Assembly (NCBI GenBank): GCA_029449235.1
Contig: JANATG010000007.1
Span: 2,108,001-2,172,000 of the forward strand
Length of the DNA: 64,000 nucleotides
Source: Linnemannia schmuckeri
Taxonomy: Eukaryota; Mortierellomycota; Mortierellomycetes; Mortierellales; Mortierellaceae
Direction: 5' to 3'
Part shown: positions 10,984 to 23,643 of the stretch, one piece after another
Layout: each line of letters starts with the position of its first letter
How positions within the stretch are numbered: the stretch's first letter is position 1
The notes under the pieces: model-generated
Told to the model about the DNA's origin: nothing
Seen by the model: the letters and a program-made list of their open reading frames with translations, nothing else
Databases searched by the model: none
Translations under genes and position numbers: made by a program

Positions 10984-11332
10984 TTCATTTGCGCACCCTT
11001 CCTCAACCAATTGACTCTGAATGGGGAATGGGTGATTGACGAAAGTGTCATTGCCATGGTTTTTGATAGTGATATTCCCGAGTGTCAAGTTTCTGTGGAC
11101 GACTGGGTGGACCAAAATGACTTCTGTCGAACCTGTTCAAGTTGTTGAGAAGCATGTCTCGAAGGTGCGACAAGACTTCTTTGCACCGAGTATACCGCCA
11201 ATCTACTCTCCACAGGACACTGCCCGTCTTGGGCTCGTTGACTATCAGTCTGAGGACGAGGATGTCCTTGCTATAGATCTGGAAGTTTACAGAAGCAGGA
11301 GCGCCTATTGCGCTGTGAGGAATTTCCCTTGA
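10984..11332 (+). pseudogene. Frameshifted 3' remnant of a family-A F-box gene
   Basis: Reading from 10984 gives FLNQLTLNGEWVID, matching LLSQLSLTGEWVID of the gene at 8276-10660. About 25 codons in, the match moves to another frame, where FPSVKFLW-TTGW aligns with FPGLKELDLNGW. It then continues to ARLGLVDYQSEDEDVLAI, matching ERLGIIDRQPDSDDSADVLAV. The end (stop at 11330-11332) is followed by AATAAA at 11344-11349, as expected for a former 3' end. Just upstream (about 10935-10990) TYDDRVHL resembles the paralog's last residues SYDGRVYY, as if the tail of one copy were joined to the inside of another. No start codon or F-box remains, so I call it dead. Confidence 0.7.
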
Positions 11333-11692
11333 ACCAGCCAGCAAATAAAAATTAGCGAGCACACGCCGCTAATAATACGGTTGATCGATTTTCCCGTCTC
11401 TTTGGTGGTGTTTCGCCACTAAACTAAAACCTTGAAACTGCGACCTGGCTGGCTGCGGGTGGCTTACAAAAATCCGCAGGAAAATCCATTTTTTGAACAG
11501 CCAAGACAAAAATGATAAAAAAGGCGCACCACCTTTGGGGATTCACTCTCTCCATTCACACCAACCATTCATCCAACAACCATTCCGCTACAGCAACAAC
11601 AACCAACAACAACAACAACACCTACTATTCCCAACATTACAAACACTACCGGTCAACACCAACAACAACTACTCGCTAACTCACACACCCTT

Positions 11693-14600
11693 ATGACATT
11701 GACTTCTTCCTCTTCTTCAAGCACCTCCAGCCCTATTATCTCCACATTGTCAAAGCCCACTAAACCAGTCAATACCCCTGTCCTCGACAACAACAGCGAC
11801 GACAGCAACAACAACCAGCAGTCCGTCTCAGCACACCGTAATCATGTCCAGCGCAACACTCAACGTCGTTCTTTTGAACATCAGCAGCAGTCGTCCTCAG
11901 CACGGTCTCGACTGAATTTTGGCGCCAAGGGCTTTGTCCCTTCTACATCCTCAACTTCTACATCTACTACACCAACTACTACTGCTCAGAGTCGTCGCGC
12001 CGGAAAGGCCGTGTCTGGTGGACGAATCGATGATGATCACAGCCAGGAATCCTCCGACCGCAGGCAACACAGTAATAATAGTAATAATAACAGCAAGCAG
12101 CGTCGCGGCGGAAACAGGCATTCTGACAACAGCAGCATTAGTACCAGCGGTCATGCCTCCAACAGTACTACCTCCAACGGTACTGCCTCCAACAGACGCC
12201 CCGCGCGCAGTCAGCGGAAAGAGCTCAACGGTCGGACTTTCCCCTCAGCGCAGACACAAAATCACAAACATCAGGAACATGATCACAGCGGAGAATCAAC
12301 ATCTTCGCACGTACACATGCATAACGCCAAGAGCGACCATCACCGCCACAATATGCCAAAAAATCGATCTCGCGCACCGGTACCTTTTGTGCACAAGGTC
12401 GAAGAAGACCGTGGGCTACTGGAGGCTCTGACGGTCGGTCTGACCAATTCGACTTATGACTGTATGGTCTGCTGGGATGTGATCCGCCCTGCTCACAGGA
12501 TTTGGAACTGTCAAGTCTGTTGGGCTGCCTTCCATCTCGACTGTCTCTCCACTTGGGCCAGAAAGTCCTCTGAAGGTATGTTATCCGTCGTCTGTTGTTG
12601 TTTTTATGGTTTGGGGTGTGTGTCACACAAGCGCTGACTAACATTAAAAACTGTCGGTGTTGCAATATGTAGAAACTTCGGCGCAGTCATCGGGATGGAG
12701 ATGCCCAGGATGCCAGAACACACAAGTTTCCCTGCCCTCAGATTATCAATGCTTCTGCGGGAAGGTTAGCAACCCTGACTACAACCGATACTTTACACCC
12801 CACTCCTGTGGCGAGCTGTGCGGCCGCAAGCGCGATTGCCCTCACCCCTGTAACCTGTAAGGTCACCTTTCCTATTTAATCGCTTCCTATCAATAATGCA
12901 TAAGTGATAATATTTATCGATAATTAACACTCTTATTATTGTCACTCTGTTAATTCGACAGTCCTTGTCACCCAGGACCATGTCCACCCTGCGGAGGTCT
13001 GGGACCTATCCAGTCGTGCCACTGCGGTAACGAGTCCTTCCAGTTGAGATGTATAGACACCGACTTTACATTCCAGACGGGCAAGTCGTGTGATAAGGTC
13101 TGTGGTGAATTGTTGGGTTGCGGCAAACATAGCTGCAGTTCAGTCTGTCACCCTGGGCTGTGCGCACCTTGCGAGGAAGAACAGGAGCAATTGTGCTATT
13201 GCGGAAAGCATACTCGTACTGCTCGTTGTGGCGAGGGCAAGGCCAAGACAACCATTGTCGATGGCGAGATCCAGACTAGTTACTATGAGTGCCGCGAGGC
13301 GTGCGGCAGGTAAGCAAAGTGAAATATTAGTAACTGCTAATGATAAATGATCTTAGAGAATGTCAAACTAATCTTTTGCACCCCCGCCGCTCCTGTTTGT
13401 AGATTGCTTGCATGTGGGCATCACACTTGCACAAAGACATGCCATCCTCACGACCAGGAGCCAGGACCATGCTCAGCGATGCCGAACCTTGTCAAGACAT
13501 GTCCCTGCGGATCAAAATCCATGGACTCTTTGCTCGTAGGCAAACCTCGCACCTCCTGTCAGGACCCCATCCCACTTTGTGGCAATACTTGCAACAAGTT
13601 CCTTGACTGCGGCCACACCTGTCAACAAAAATGTCACCTCGGACCTTGTGCACCCTGCAAACAGACGGTGTCCGTTGACTGCCGATGTGGATCAACCCAT
13701 GTGAACCGCGTCTGTTCCGAGATGGATTTACACAGTGCCAGCGGCGACAGCGTGCCAATTTGCACCAAACTCTGTCGTGGCCTTCGTTCTTGCGGAAAGC
13801 ATCAGTGTACCAACCGCTGCTGCCCTGCGAAGCCCCAAGCCAAGGGTGCTGTAAAAATGGACTCAATCTCTCAGGAAGCTCATACCTGCACCTTGGTCTG
13901 CGGGAAGAAGCTGCAGTGTGGTGTTCATACCTGCGAGATGCTGTGTCACAAGGGCCACTGCAACCCTTGCTTGAACGCGTCATTTGATGAGCTCTCTTGC
14001 AGCTGTGGTCGCACCGTTTTATATCCGCCAATTGCTTGTGGGACATCCACCCCCAAGTGTCGATACACTTGCACTCGTGAACGGACTTGTGGACACGACT
14101 CTCACTCGACCCATCCCTGCCACCCAGACAGCGAGCCTTGCCCTCCTTGCATTGTCCTTGTGGCCAAACCCTGTATGTGCCGCAAGTCCAGGATGCCCAA
14201 CGTCCCATGCCATGTCGCTCAGCCTTCTTGCGGCAAGGTTTGTGGCAAGCGCTTGGATTGTGGGCTTCACAAGTGTATCAAGTCCTGTCACACAGGGGAA
14301 TGTACGACCGAGCCCTGCTCTCAGTCTTGCTCAAGGTCCCGCAAGAGCTGTGGCCATCGTTGTGGATTGGCGTGTCACGGTCAGGATGCTTGTCCAGAGG
14401 ACCAGCCTTGTCAGACGATGGTTGTTTCGAGCTGCAAGTGTGGTCATTTGACAAAGGAAACCACTTGTCAGACGACTTCTGAGAACCCTTGGGATGCTCG
14501 GGCTAGAGTCATCAAGTGTAATGACTATTGTCTTATGGCGGAGCGTAATAAGCGAGTTGCCCTCGCCCTCGACATCGACGATGTCCCATCCAGGTATGCT

Positions 14601-15754
14601 TATACCTCTTTGTTTTGTTAGGCATGTCATTATTTTCAAAAATGAGACCCGGTATTTACACTTATTTTTTATTATTCCGTTGCCTTAATATTTGTAGCGG
14701 TCCAAGGATCCCCGTGTACAGTGAGCCCATCTTGGAGTACGCTACCCAGAACATGGAGTTTACTCTCAAGACGGAGCGCAGGATCGCAGAATGGATCGCC
14801 AATCCAACGCTCCATACCCTTCATCTCCCACCCATGAAGGGACCCCACCGCAAGTTTATTCACGAACTCGGAGCACATTACAACTTGACTTCTGAGAGCG
14901 TTGACATGGAACCTTATCGCAGCGTCATCCTCCGCAAGAGTCCCACTACGTCTGTGCCTGACCTCCTGGCCTCTCAAGCCACTCGACAGCGCCGTCCACA
15001 GCAAAGCACTACTGGAGGGCTTGAACAGCTCCGCAAACAGCCAACAGTCAAGAACCCGGTCAATGCAATCTACTTGCACGACCTTGTCTTTGGCCTGACA
15101 CGTGGCGAACTGTCGAACCGATTGGCGCCCATCTTCGGATCTGTCAAGTATACCCTTCGCTGGCTCACCGATGACGATGCGGTGCTGATTGTTCAGGCTG
15201 GGCCAAATATGTCGATGGAGGATTTGGAGACGACTTTGGTTCGACTTGTTTCGTTGATCAAAACCCATACCACTGCCAGTCCACTCTGTGAGCGTGTTAA
15301 TCTGTGCTGGGTCAACAAGGAGGGTGAAGTTATTGCCCAAAACTCAACAAACAAGCGGTTCTTTAGCTCTGCTACGGGATCGCAGCTCCTCAAGAAGCCT
15401 GATCCACCAAAGGTGCAGAACGCGTTCTCGGCTTTACTGTTGGATGGTGATCGTGATCGTGCGGAGCAAGACCGTATCCTGAAGGCCAAAGAGGCTGCGG
15501 GGACGCTGAGTCTTGAGGCTTGGGATGAGGGTGTTTCGTTTGCGTCTTCTTCGTTTGCGTCTTCGTCGTCAAGACCTTCGTCTGCAGAGGGCATGTACCC
15601 AGCCTCAGCTCCTGCTTCGTCTTTATCGTCGTCGTCGTCTTCGACACAACTACACTCATTCTCGTCGGCTCGTGGGGCGATTACGTCCAAGGGGGTTGTG
15701 GACACGGACGATAACGTTGTGGATGATTGGCAGCAGTTACTAGATGATGATTGA
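11693..15754 (+). CDS. NFX1/FAP1-type zinc-finger protein with R3H domain
   Basis: Five exons (11693-12575, 12673-12856, 12962-13309, 13403-14593, 14698-15754) give 1,220 residues. The first about 250 residues are Ser/Asn/Thr-rich and disordered. A RING/PHD-like finger follows (CMVC...CQVC...FHLDC...CPGC, about 257-310). Then come many NF-X1-type fingers of the form CGxHxCxxxCHxGxCxxC (about 330-850), and an R3H domain (PHRKFIHELGAHYNL, about 915-950). The tail holds a possible RNA-binding fold and a Ser-rich end with WQQLLDDD. Yeast FAP1 and human NFX1 share this order; the family acts in transcriptional or mRNA control, and the RING suggests ubiquitin ligase activity. Yeast FAP1 is linked to rapamycin resistance through FKBP12. 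AATAAA is at 15803-15808. The start is the first ATG in frame. Confidence 0.88.
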
Positions 15755-16266
15755 CTAAGCCCAATGGCATGATTATCCGAGCCCTCTCTCCTTTTGTGAC
15801 AAAATAAACACAATTGTTTTCATTCTATTTTTTTTTTCTTCATATGCATGCGATATTTTATCTTTTGGGCGCAATTTGAGGCATTTTTTATTTGAGGAAA
15901 AGAAAGGGGAGGAAAACTATTTACAAAAAACGAAAGGTTGAAGTATTTTTGCCTTAATGTTGTTGGGACCCAAAAAATGGAAGATAGGGATAAGGATAAT
16001 AATAATGACAAAAGTATATGTGTTGTATGTGTTGTACAGTTATTTTTTTTTTTTTTAGAAGATTTGTGGGGTGCGTTGCCAGGCAAGCAAAGCCGAGGTT
16101 GACAAAGGCCAGTTGAAAAAGTCATGTAGTCAAAGGATAGTTCGTGAAGGCGAGAAACAGTGGCGAAAATGCGCTCCTGTAGAACCTGGTCCACAATATC
16201 AATTAGCTGTTCCCGACTACCTTTGCCATTAGCGTCGCGCTCTTACAACTTTGCTTCCTTGGTCAC
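15755..16266. other. Convergent 3' intergenic region
   Basis: AT-rich spacer between the stop of the NFX1-type gene (plus) and the stop of the unrecognised gene (minus). It carries the AATAAA at 15803, a poly(T) run near 15830 and another near 16043-16056. I see no gene in it. Confidence 0.6.
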
Positions 16267-16880
16267 TTAGTCTCTGGAGACGAGGTTGCCAAACATGGGC
16301 ATTGACCGCAACAAAAGCGACTCAATCTCGCCCACATTCGAAGAGCTAGCCGCAGCCGCTCCCGCAACAGTCGTCGCAGCTGCGATGCCAGCAGAACCCG
16401 GCAAGAAGTGCGCCAATGATGAAAAGAACGACGACGAGGGTGAGATAGGTCCTCCTGCACCTGTGTTGCTACCACCAGCCGAGGAAGGGGTGGGGGATGA
16501 ACAGGGGGTTGTCTGAACACCGTTGTCCATGCTAGCGTGTGCGGTGTTGATGTGCAGAGTCTCGCTAATGGAGGAGGAGCCAGCCGAGGAGGCGACGAGG
16601 GACGAACCACCGGTGCGGGTGGTGTTGAGGCGTCCTGGGTTCTGCTGCTGCTGTCTCAGAGCCTGAGTAATTCTGACGACTAGGTAAAGTGGAAAAAAGG
16701 AGTTATGAAGCGCGTAAGTTTTTTCTGTTTGTGGTCTTTGTTACAGCAGACGGTCAAAGAATGGTGTGATAGTCAGATATCTGCAAGAAAAAAGGTGAGC
16801 ATGGCAAAAAAGGATATCGAAGAGAGAGACAGAGCGAGATGGGCTTACCGTCCATTATCTTGAGCAGTCACGAAAAGATG
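16267..16880 (-). CDS. Unrecognised protein, 3' exons only
   Basis: Three minus-strand exon pieces stay in frame: 16880-16849, 16780-16745 (36 nt) and 16672-16267. They are joined by gtaagc...cag and gtaaca...cag introns. The product reads HLFVTAQDNGRYLTITPFF, then DRLLITQALRQQQQNPG, then a Ser/Gly/Ala-rich low-complexity stretch, ending in LLLRSMPMFGNLVSRD. I do not recognise the family. The 5' end is unresolved. An ATG at about 17091 (MSSYFFQNGTHIGRD) is a candidate first exon, but I could not join it with good splice sites. Cross-checking with transcripts would be needed; a plus-strand reading of the same bases is less protein-like. Confidence 0.35.
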
Positions 16881-17726
16881 AGGGTTTTTGATAAAAGTGG
16901 AAATGAAAAAAGTGAAATAATTATACAAAAAGGGTAGAACAAGCGGAAGTATGCGGGCTTGAAGTGAAAGTGAAAGTGAACAGGTGCGTTGGTTGTTGGG
17001 TGTTTGCTTTAGAGGGAGAGGGAGGGGAAGGTGAGTGCTATGTCGACGTCGCGGCCAATGTGAGTTCCGTTCTGGAAAAAGTACGAGGACATTGACCAGA
17101 GAGAGAGGAACGGAACTGGGTGGAGGGTGATAAGAAGTAGAAGAACTACAGTAGGCAACTAAGAGTGTCTAGAAAACGTGTTTTGTGGAAGAGGATACAG
17201 TTGAAGAGGTGGAAAAAGGAGGTGAGAGAATGTAGGAAAGAGTGGGCGAGTTGAAGTGGGAAGATGTGATGAAGGAAAGTATGATGAGAAGAAAGAGAGG
17301 AAGTGAATGCAGTTTGAAGAAGAAATAAAAGAGAAAGAAAAAAAAAATGGCCGGAGTGATACAGGCCAGTGCACACAATCCTCACACACCTCTCGCCTCG
17401 ATTAATCTAATCCGAGTCTGATAATCTCATTCTGCACGTGATGGCTTGCGCCTCCTTTCATACCGCAGCTACACACCCAAAAGCGCAAAAATTCACCACC
17501 ACGGAGAGATGAAAGGCCCATGCCCAAGCAACCAAGAAACAAAGATACTCTCAAAAACGAAAAGGAAGGTTGAAGATACATACAGTTTGATATTTAATAA
17601 ATAAAAGAGATATGATAGAGAAAGAGACTTATGTACAATATGATAATGCTGGGGGATAATGCTAGAAGGCGTGGATTGCAGTTGCATGTCAATTGGACAA
17701 ACAGTGCGGCACAGAGGAAAAGGCAT
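16881..17726. other. Intergenic region with possible 5' exon
   Basis: Contains the candidate first exon of the gene at 16267 (minus strand near 17050-17091). A long purine-rich stretch (17160-17350) whose complement is CT-rich looks like a promoter or 5' leader for a minus-strand transcript. The part near 17450-17726 is the 3' flank of the ferric reductase. I can support no separate gene here. Confidence 0.4.
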
Positions 17727-20570
17727 CTAAGGAGCCCAGGTCTCGCGGTGGAAGTCAACAGACCAGTTGGCAGCATTGGAATGCTTCTCGATCATGGCAA
17801 CAAAGCCATCAGGTCCACCTCCAAAGACAGAGACCAAGCCACGGCCGTTCTCCTTTTTGCCCACACCGGCATCAACAAAGCCCTGAATGGCCTTCTTGAC
17901 ATCAAGACGACCTTTGGTATAGACAACATCACCCTCATCCCAGTTACCATCCTCAATCGCCAAACGCTCATCTTCAGTCTCGAAATCGGGGTAAGGAAGA
18001 CCAGTCTCGACATCGCGACCGCGACGGAGGAGGACAGTACGAGCCAACCAGACAGCAAAGTAGCCGGCAATCGAGGCGATGATGATTTGGATGACACCAG
18101 GGATAAGAGCATAGGTCCAGCGGCACTTGGCAGAGATGATTGTACCACGCAACTTGGTCGTAGGGCACCACTTGTCTGGGCCCTCCCAGGAGACGGAACG
18201 GGCGACACACCAGGCAGCAAGAGGGATGAAGAGGATTGTGCAGGTGACCAAGAGGTCGAGTTTGGCCCATTTAGTAGCGACAGAGGTCGAGTTCGAGGCC
18301 TGGAATGTGGGCAAGGGCTGATCGTTGTAGGTCATAGTACGGGTAGGGGCGCTGGCAGACAGGGGTTCCTTGGCAGCCAAAGCAGCCTTCTCCTTGGTAA
18401 TGACATCAGAGCTGCTGCTAGAGCTGGAGCTCTCAGCGGCCTCCTCGGCAATATCTTCCAAATCAACAACGGTGTGGACAGAGCCCGAGCGACGGAGAGA
18501 AGAATCCTCGCTGTTAGCTGCGGTTTCACTAGCAACAGAGGTGGCAGGGATGGTAGCGGTGGATTTCTCGTTCTCGGCAACAATGGTGCGACCAGAGAGG
18601 GCGCGCTTGAGCATGGTACCGGTGCGCTTGAAGGACATGAAGCGCTTCTTCTTCTCCTTTCTCTGAGACTTGCTGGGGACTTGGATATCGTTCTTGACAA
18701 CGTGGGCATGAGCTCCCAAAAGAGTCTGGGGCTTGTCAGGGCGGGAGACAAAGATCTCGACGTGCAACCAGCTAGTGAAGCGAGGGTCACGAGTGATCTG
18801 GTGGAGGAAGGAACCATAGGCGTGGAGCTCGGAGCGGGTACGGAAAGTGCAAATGAGGTGCAACTGCATGCGGAGAGGCTCGTCAGAAGCAGCGATCTGG
18901 GCAGCGATGGCCTTGATCAAGGACATAAAAGTGGTAATGGCAGCACCGGCGACAAAGATGATCATTGTCTCAGACTTGAGGTAGTCGTGGCGACGGTCAC
19001 CAAAGACACCATCGACGTTGGCACGGACACGGATACGCTTGTCATCGTTACCGCAAAGCTTGGCCAAGTTGCAGGTCCAAGAGAGCTTCGAGTCCTCGAA
19101 GGTACGGATGTACAAGGTCATCGAGTAAGGGTCCTCAGGCCAGTAGGAGGCAATTGTGAAGGGATGGTAGACAGTGCCGATCTTGGGAATCTGGACCGAG
19201 ATGTAATCACCAGGGTAGTAGGGCTTCATAGGCTCTGGAGAGGTGAAGGTCATGCGGATGATATCGGCGTCCGAGTTGAAGGTGCAGGTGGCCTCGGGGA
19301 GGACGGTGCGGGCCTGCATGACCTTGGGGACAAAGCGATCGACGAGGAAGAGGACAATGGTGGGCAGGAGGTAGTACCAGAGCATGGGGTTGGGGAAGTG
19401 AGTAATCATACCGACGAAGAAGACGGCGGTGAAGAAGCGATGGGTGCTCAAGAAGAGCAAGTAGCAGCGTCTGCGGACCTGGGGGATGGCGCCAAGACCA
19501 AGGAGACAGACAGCACCCTGTTTACAAAAAATAAAGAAACGCGAAAATAAAATGATTTTGGTTAGACGCGAAAAAAAGGGGTGGGGAGGGACTGAACTAA
19601 TGAGATCACAAAATGATAACAAAAAACTTACGTAGGCAAAGACGCCCATCATGTTAAGGGTACCACGGGAGGTGTCATAGAAGTTGATATCGGACTGGAG
19701 ACGACCCTCGGAACCCAAGAAGATCATGTAACCAGCAGTGTGGATGGTGGACCAACCAACAATGGCCGCACCCAACCATCTGTGCAGAGGCACAATCTCA
19801 GAGTAGGTGAAGCCGATAGCATGGAGCATCGAGCGACGAAGGACAAGGAAGAGAATCATACCACAGCATGCAACGACACAGTAACCGCTGGCATTACCGA
19901 CCATGCCTTTGATGATGAATGATGCATATCGTGCATTGCATACAACACGTTATCGAGGAGAGAGAAGAGGGAGAAAGGAGAAAATAAATCGCGACGATTA
20001 GTTAGTAAAACACCTCATACCCTGCATGAGTGCACATTCAGTACAACAAAAAATTGATCGATTGATCGTTATCCGTGGGCGCTAACAAGCAAAACGAAAC
20101 AAACAGACAAACGACTTACGAGAAATGCCTCCGAGGTGTCCGAAACGCTCAATCATACGAGCGGTACCAGTGACCATGGGCGTGACAAACCAAGCAACAT
20201 TGAGCAAAACAGTGAAGGCAACCATGATCCAGTACTTGACCGTGTAACCCCACCAGATATGACGCTCCCAGAGCGAGATCTTTTGGTTGACTGAGGCAGG
20301 CGTAGTGACCTTAGCAATGCTGTGCTGAAACTCGCGCTCGGCGCGGTAGTAGTGACCCCAGATTGTGGCAATGTGGCCCAGGACTGAGGGGGCAATGCAG
20401 GCACCGAGGACATAGTAGTCGCGCTGGCCGTAGAAGTAGTTGGCCTTAATCTTTTCGTGCCAAGTGAACCAGTAATCTCCAGCGCTGTAGGCGATTGGAA
20501 TAAGGGTACAGATGATGATGAAAACGTAGAAGGGGCTCATAAGCCGAGGGATCTTAAATGCGATAGCCAT
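17727..20570 (-). CDS. Ferric reductase, FRE/NOX superfamily, copy 1
   Basis: Three minus-strand exons (20570-20120, 19906-19632, 19517-17727) encode 838 residues. The enzyme is a plasma-membrane flavocytochrome b that moves electrons from NADPH through FAD and two hemes to external Fe(III), the first step of reductive iron uptake. N-terminal membrane helices precede two HisX13His pairs: H192/H206 (PLHRWLG...IHTAGY) and H268/H282 (THRFF...MITHFP). HPFTIASYWPED is the FAD motif, and AGAAITTFM fits the first NADPH loop. A Ser-rich basic linker and two further hydrophobic helices (LLVTCTILFIPLAAW and IPGVIQIIIASIAGYFAVWL) then interrupt the nucleotide domain before GGGPDGFVAM and the end, FHRETWAP. 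It is paralogous to 32522-35418; the second intron is at the same place (GVFAY versus GVFAW), and the first is unique to this copy. Confidence 0.88.
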
Positions 20571-21405
20571 GGTATAGGTGGTATGTATGAAGTGAATAGT
20601 GAGATGGAAAGGGGCTCTGACACGAAAAAAAGTTCAAAAAAAACGAAACGTGGAACAGAGTAGTAGATCAAACAGATCCGATGTGGAAAAGGAGGAAATA
20701 TGAAAGGAGGAGGAGGAGTTGGAGTGAAGAGGGAGGAACAAGAATCGACTTTGCCAAAAGATCGAATCCAGATGAAAGGAAGAACACGGAGGGAGAGGAT
20801 AACGAGGATGAAGAAGAAGGAGGAGGAGAGAAGAGGACAGTAGCGGTGGCGAGTGAGGATGACCAGTCAAAACAAAAAAAAAAATACGAGGAAACGACCG
20901 TTCTTATATACCTTCTTTCAAGGTCAGTAGGGTTGCCGAATGGGCCTCCATCCTATCTCTTTACAAACGTTAATGAAAAGGACGAAGATGAATAACAGTT
21001 TAAAGAAAAAGTTATTTACTTTAGTCATGGACGATCTCTTTTTTTTTTTTTGGTTTGAGTGGATAGGAGTGAACAAGTAAAAAAAAGTGTGAATGAAGAG
21101 TACACGGAAGTTCATATGTAAAGATACAATAAGAAAAGAAACGGACCCCAAGCGGGCCTGAAAGAGTCAATGAAAGTGAATGAATTCCAGCCACGACCTT
21201 TCCCGGAGGAGGATGAAGGAGGACAGACCAGTTCATCCCAGCAGAGGCACACGGTCATTGCCAGCCCAGTCAGATCACTAAACTGCAGCCTGCTGGAAGG
21301 AAGAACAGGCCGACAAGCAAACGACAAACCACTAACCATATACGAAAAACACACAAAAAGCAACGGACGAACAAGCCTTCCAGGCCCTTTTACTCAAGCC
21401 AACCG

Positions 21406-21414
21406 ATCTGATAA
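21406..21414 (+). promoter_or_regulatory. ATCTGATAA, iron GATA-factor consensus
   Basis: Exact match to the ATC(A/T)GATAA element bound by iron-sensing GATA repressors (SreA/SRE family). It lies 836 bp upstream of the ferric reductase 1 start codon and is its nearest strict site. Binding is inferred. Confidence 0.5.
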
Positions 21415-23552
21415 GGAAAGAGGGACTCACACACCCCTTCTGCCCCTTTCTAAGTGAGTATTCAATTGCATAGGAAAATAGAAACAAAAAACATACAAAA
21501 CAAACAACACTGACACCAAGAGAAAAAAAGAGCAGCTGGACTGGACTCAATATTTGCAATTCAATACTCGTATTGATTCATTTCAAACAACAGAAAAAAG
21601 AGCGACGGAAGTAAAGGGACGTGAGTAGATATGTATTGATCCCCCGCGATGACACTTCTCAATTGAAATGAAAATCGTATTGTAAACCTTACTTGTGCTA
21701 TTCAATCCAGATCCCAATCCCACAATGAGACATTTTTCACAATGAGCTTTACCTTGCTCCTCCCTTTGTCACTTGCCCTTGGCCATTAGACATCTTTTTT
21801 TTCTTTCTGTGTTGCGTTTTTTCAAAAGCAGAAAAGTGGTCTGGTCGCCAAAATAGTGTACAGCAGCTATGTGTTTTTTCAACAAACGACGAACATCATA
21901 ACATGGACGAAAAAGGTCAAGAGGGTCCAGACCTTATTCTCCTTTTGTCTCTCTTCAGTCCACATTGGCCATTTTTTTCATCTCCTCTTTTTTTGTTCCT
22001 TACCTACTCATCCCATCGTCTTGCTTTTGCTTTTTCAGCAAATATGGACTGGATCGTTCGGTTACCTCCATCTTGCATTTTCGGGATTCACCGCGACCTC
22101 GTTGTTGCATTGTGGTTACGATGTTTTGTGATGTTTTTCATCATCCGCATTACATGTCACAGAGATACATCCTCTCTCTGATCTGTCTTTCTGCTTCTCT
22201 CTCTCTAGGTGTTGTAGCTGTCAACCCCTCGCTTTTCTCGGTTTTTTGTTTCCTTACCGAGGGTAGAGAGAAAGATTAACCATGCATACATTTTTTTTAT
22301 GTTTCCCATCTCGCGGAACAAAAGAGAAATACACTCTACTTTTTCCTTTTTTCAACTAAAAGCTCCGGCTGTTTGTTCCTCAAAGCGACCATCGAAAGGA
22401 GGAGGGTAGTAGCTTACATAGAGTAAAGAGTAGATCGAACAAAAGAAGGAGAAGAAGCTACGTTCGGGCAAGGAAAACGTGGTGATGTTGATGATGAAAA
22501 GGTACAAGACTACCATGGGTCAGTTCTAGGCCGCTTTGCATTAGTTCTATAACAACAAAAATGCACACTGGGGCATATCTATCCATCCATCAATCATCAA
22601 TCTTTAAAAAATATACGCGGTTGCATTTCACAACCCAGACGAATAGTAAAAAACAGCTATGACCCAGTATGAACCAACATGAACAAAAAATCAGATCAGA
22701 ACGGGCTATCGCCTACTGACCACCGCCTCACAGCCAGGGGAATAGCTCACGGAGTCGGAAAGAAGGGTGAGGATTTTTCACTATCTGATCGAAATAGAAT
22801 GATCTGTTTTTTCGTTTTCTACTCGAAGGCCGACAGCCAGATGGATCGAGACAACCGTCCGCCCCTGTCTCCGAGCGACCAACCGGCCGAGGTGGTCGTA
22901 TGGCAACGGATACGAAACTGCAAAGAAGCGAGACCTGCAGGTCTGTATTTGACAGTCAGACCCGAGTAAAGGAAAAATAACAAAGAGAGAAATAAAAAAA
23001 AATGCACTGCACAACTGGAGGCCCCAACGGAAACCAAGTGGGAAGAGAAAAAAAAGAGTGAGCGTGCGTGTGCGCATATATGAGCAGAAGGGTCGAGGCT
23101 AGCGCGAAGGACAATGACCGAATCAGGCAGAAGTGAGGACAAAGAAGAGGAGGGACGACGTACCACTTTCCAAATAAGCCAAGTTTGGGTTGTATGTTCA
23201 GTCGAAAGAAAAGAAAGAGAGAGCCATGGGCCGCTGACTTTTAATAACATGCATAAGTAGCAAACAGACCGCGAAAAGAAAAAGTAAACAACAGCAATTG
23301 GGATTACAGCACTAATAAAACAAGAACACAAAAGGGCCTGGGCATTGTTCCACGGTATATCTACAATATACAAAAGACGCATGACCATGACTCTAGACGA
23401 CGAAGATGTTTCCTATGGGCGTGCATTGTTATTATGTTTGTTTATACGTGTGCTATGTTTCTTCTTTTTGGTTTTCGCGTGGTGAGTGTGAGAGTGGTGT
23501 TGCTTGTCTCTACTCGACTCAGGCACAGAACAAATTCCTAAAAAATCAAAAA

Positions 23553-23561
23553 ATCTGATAA
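23553..23561 (+). promoter_or_regulatory. ATCTGATAA, iron GATA-factor consensus
   Basis: Strict site about 3 kb upstream of ferric reductase 1. It is 82 bp from the next one, so the two could act as a pair. Confidence 0.5.
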
Positions 23562-23634
23562 GGGGTGAGTGACAAACAATACGAGAGGACGATAATTTTT
23601 CGACCTTTCCCGGGATTGGACATTTACCCCTTCG

Positions 23635-23643
23635 ATCTGATAA
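23635..23643 (+). promoter_or_regulatory. ATCTGATAA, iron GATA-factor consensus
   Basis: Second member of the close pair with 23553, in the same orientation, preceded by CG as at 21406. Confidence 0.5.

Noticed and set aside
11493..11696. Open frame overlapping the NFX1-type start codon by ATGA
   Set aside because: It begins with TTG rather than ATG, is Gln/Asn/Thr-rich from CAA/ACA repeats in the leader, and has no other sign of translation.
17631..19550. A 639-codon open frame antisense to ferric reductase 1
   Set aside because: It mirrors the codon bias of the real gene on the other strand. A similar 417-codon antisense frame (33598-34851) occurs in the paralog, and neither translation has a domain; both are Gly/Asp/Val/Leu-rich, as expected for shadows.
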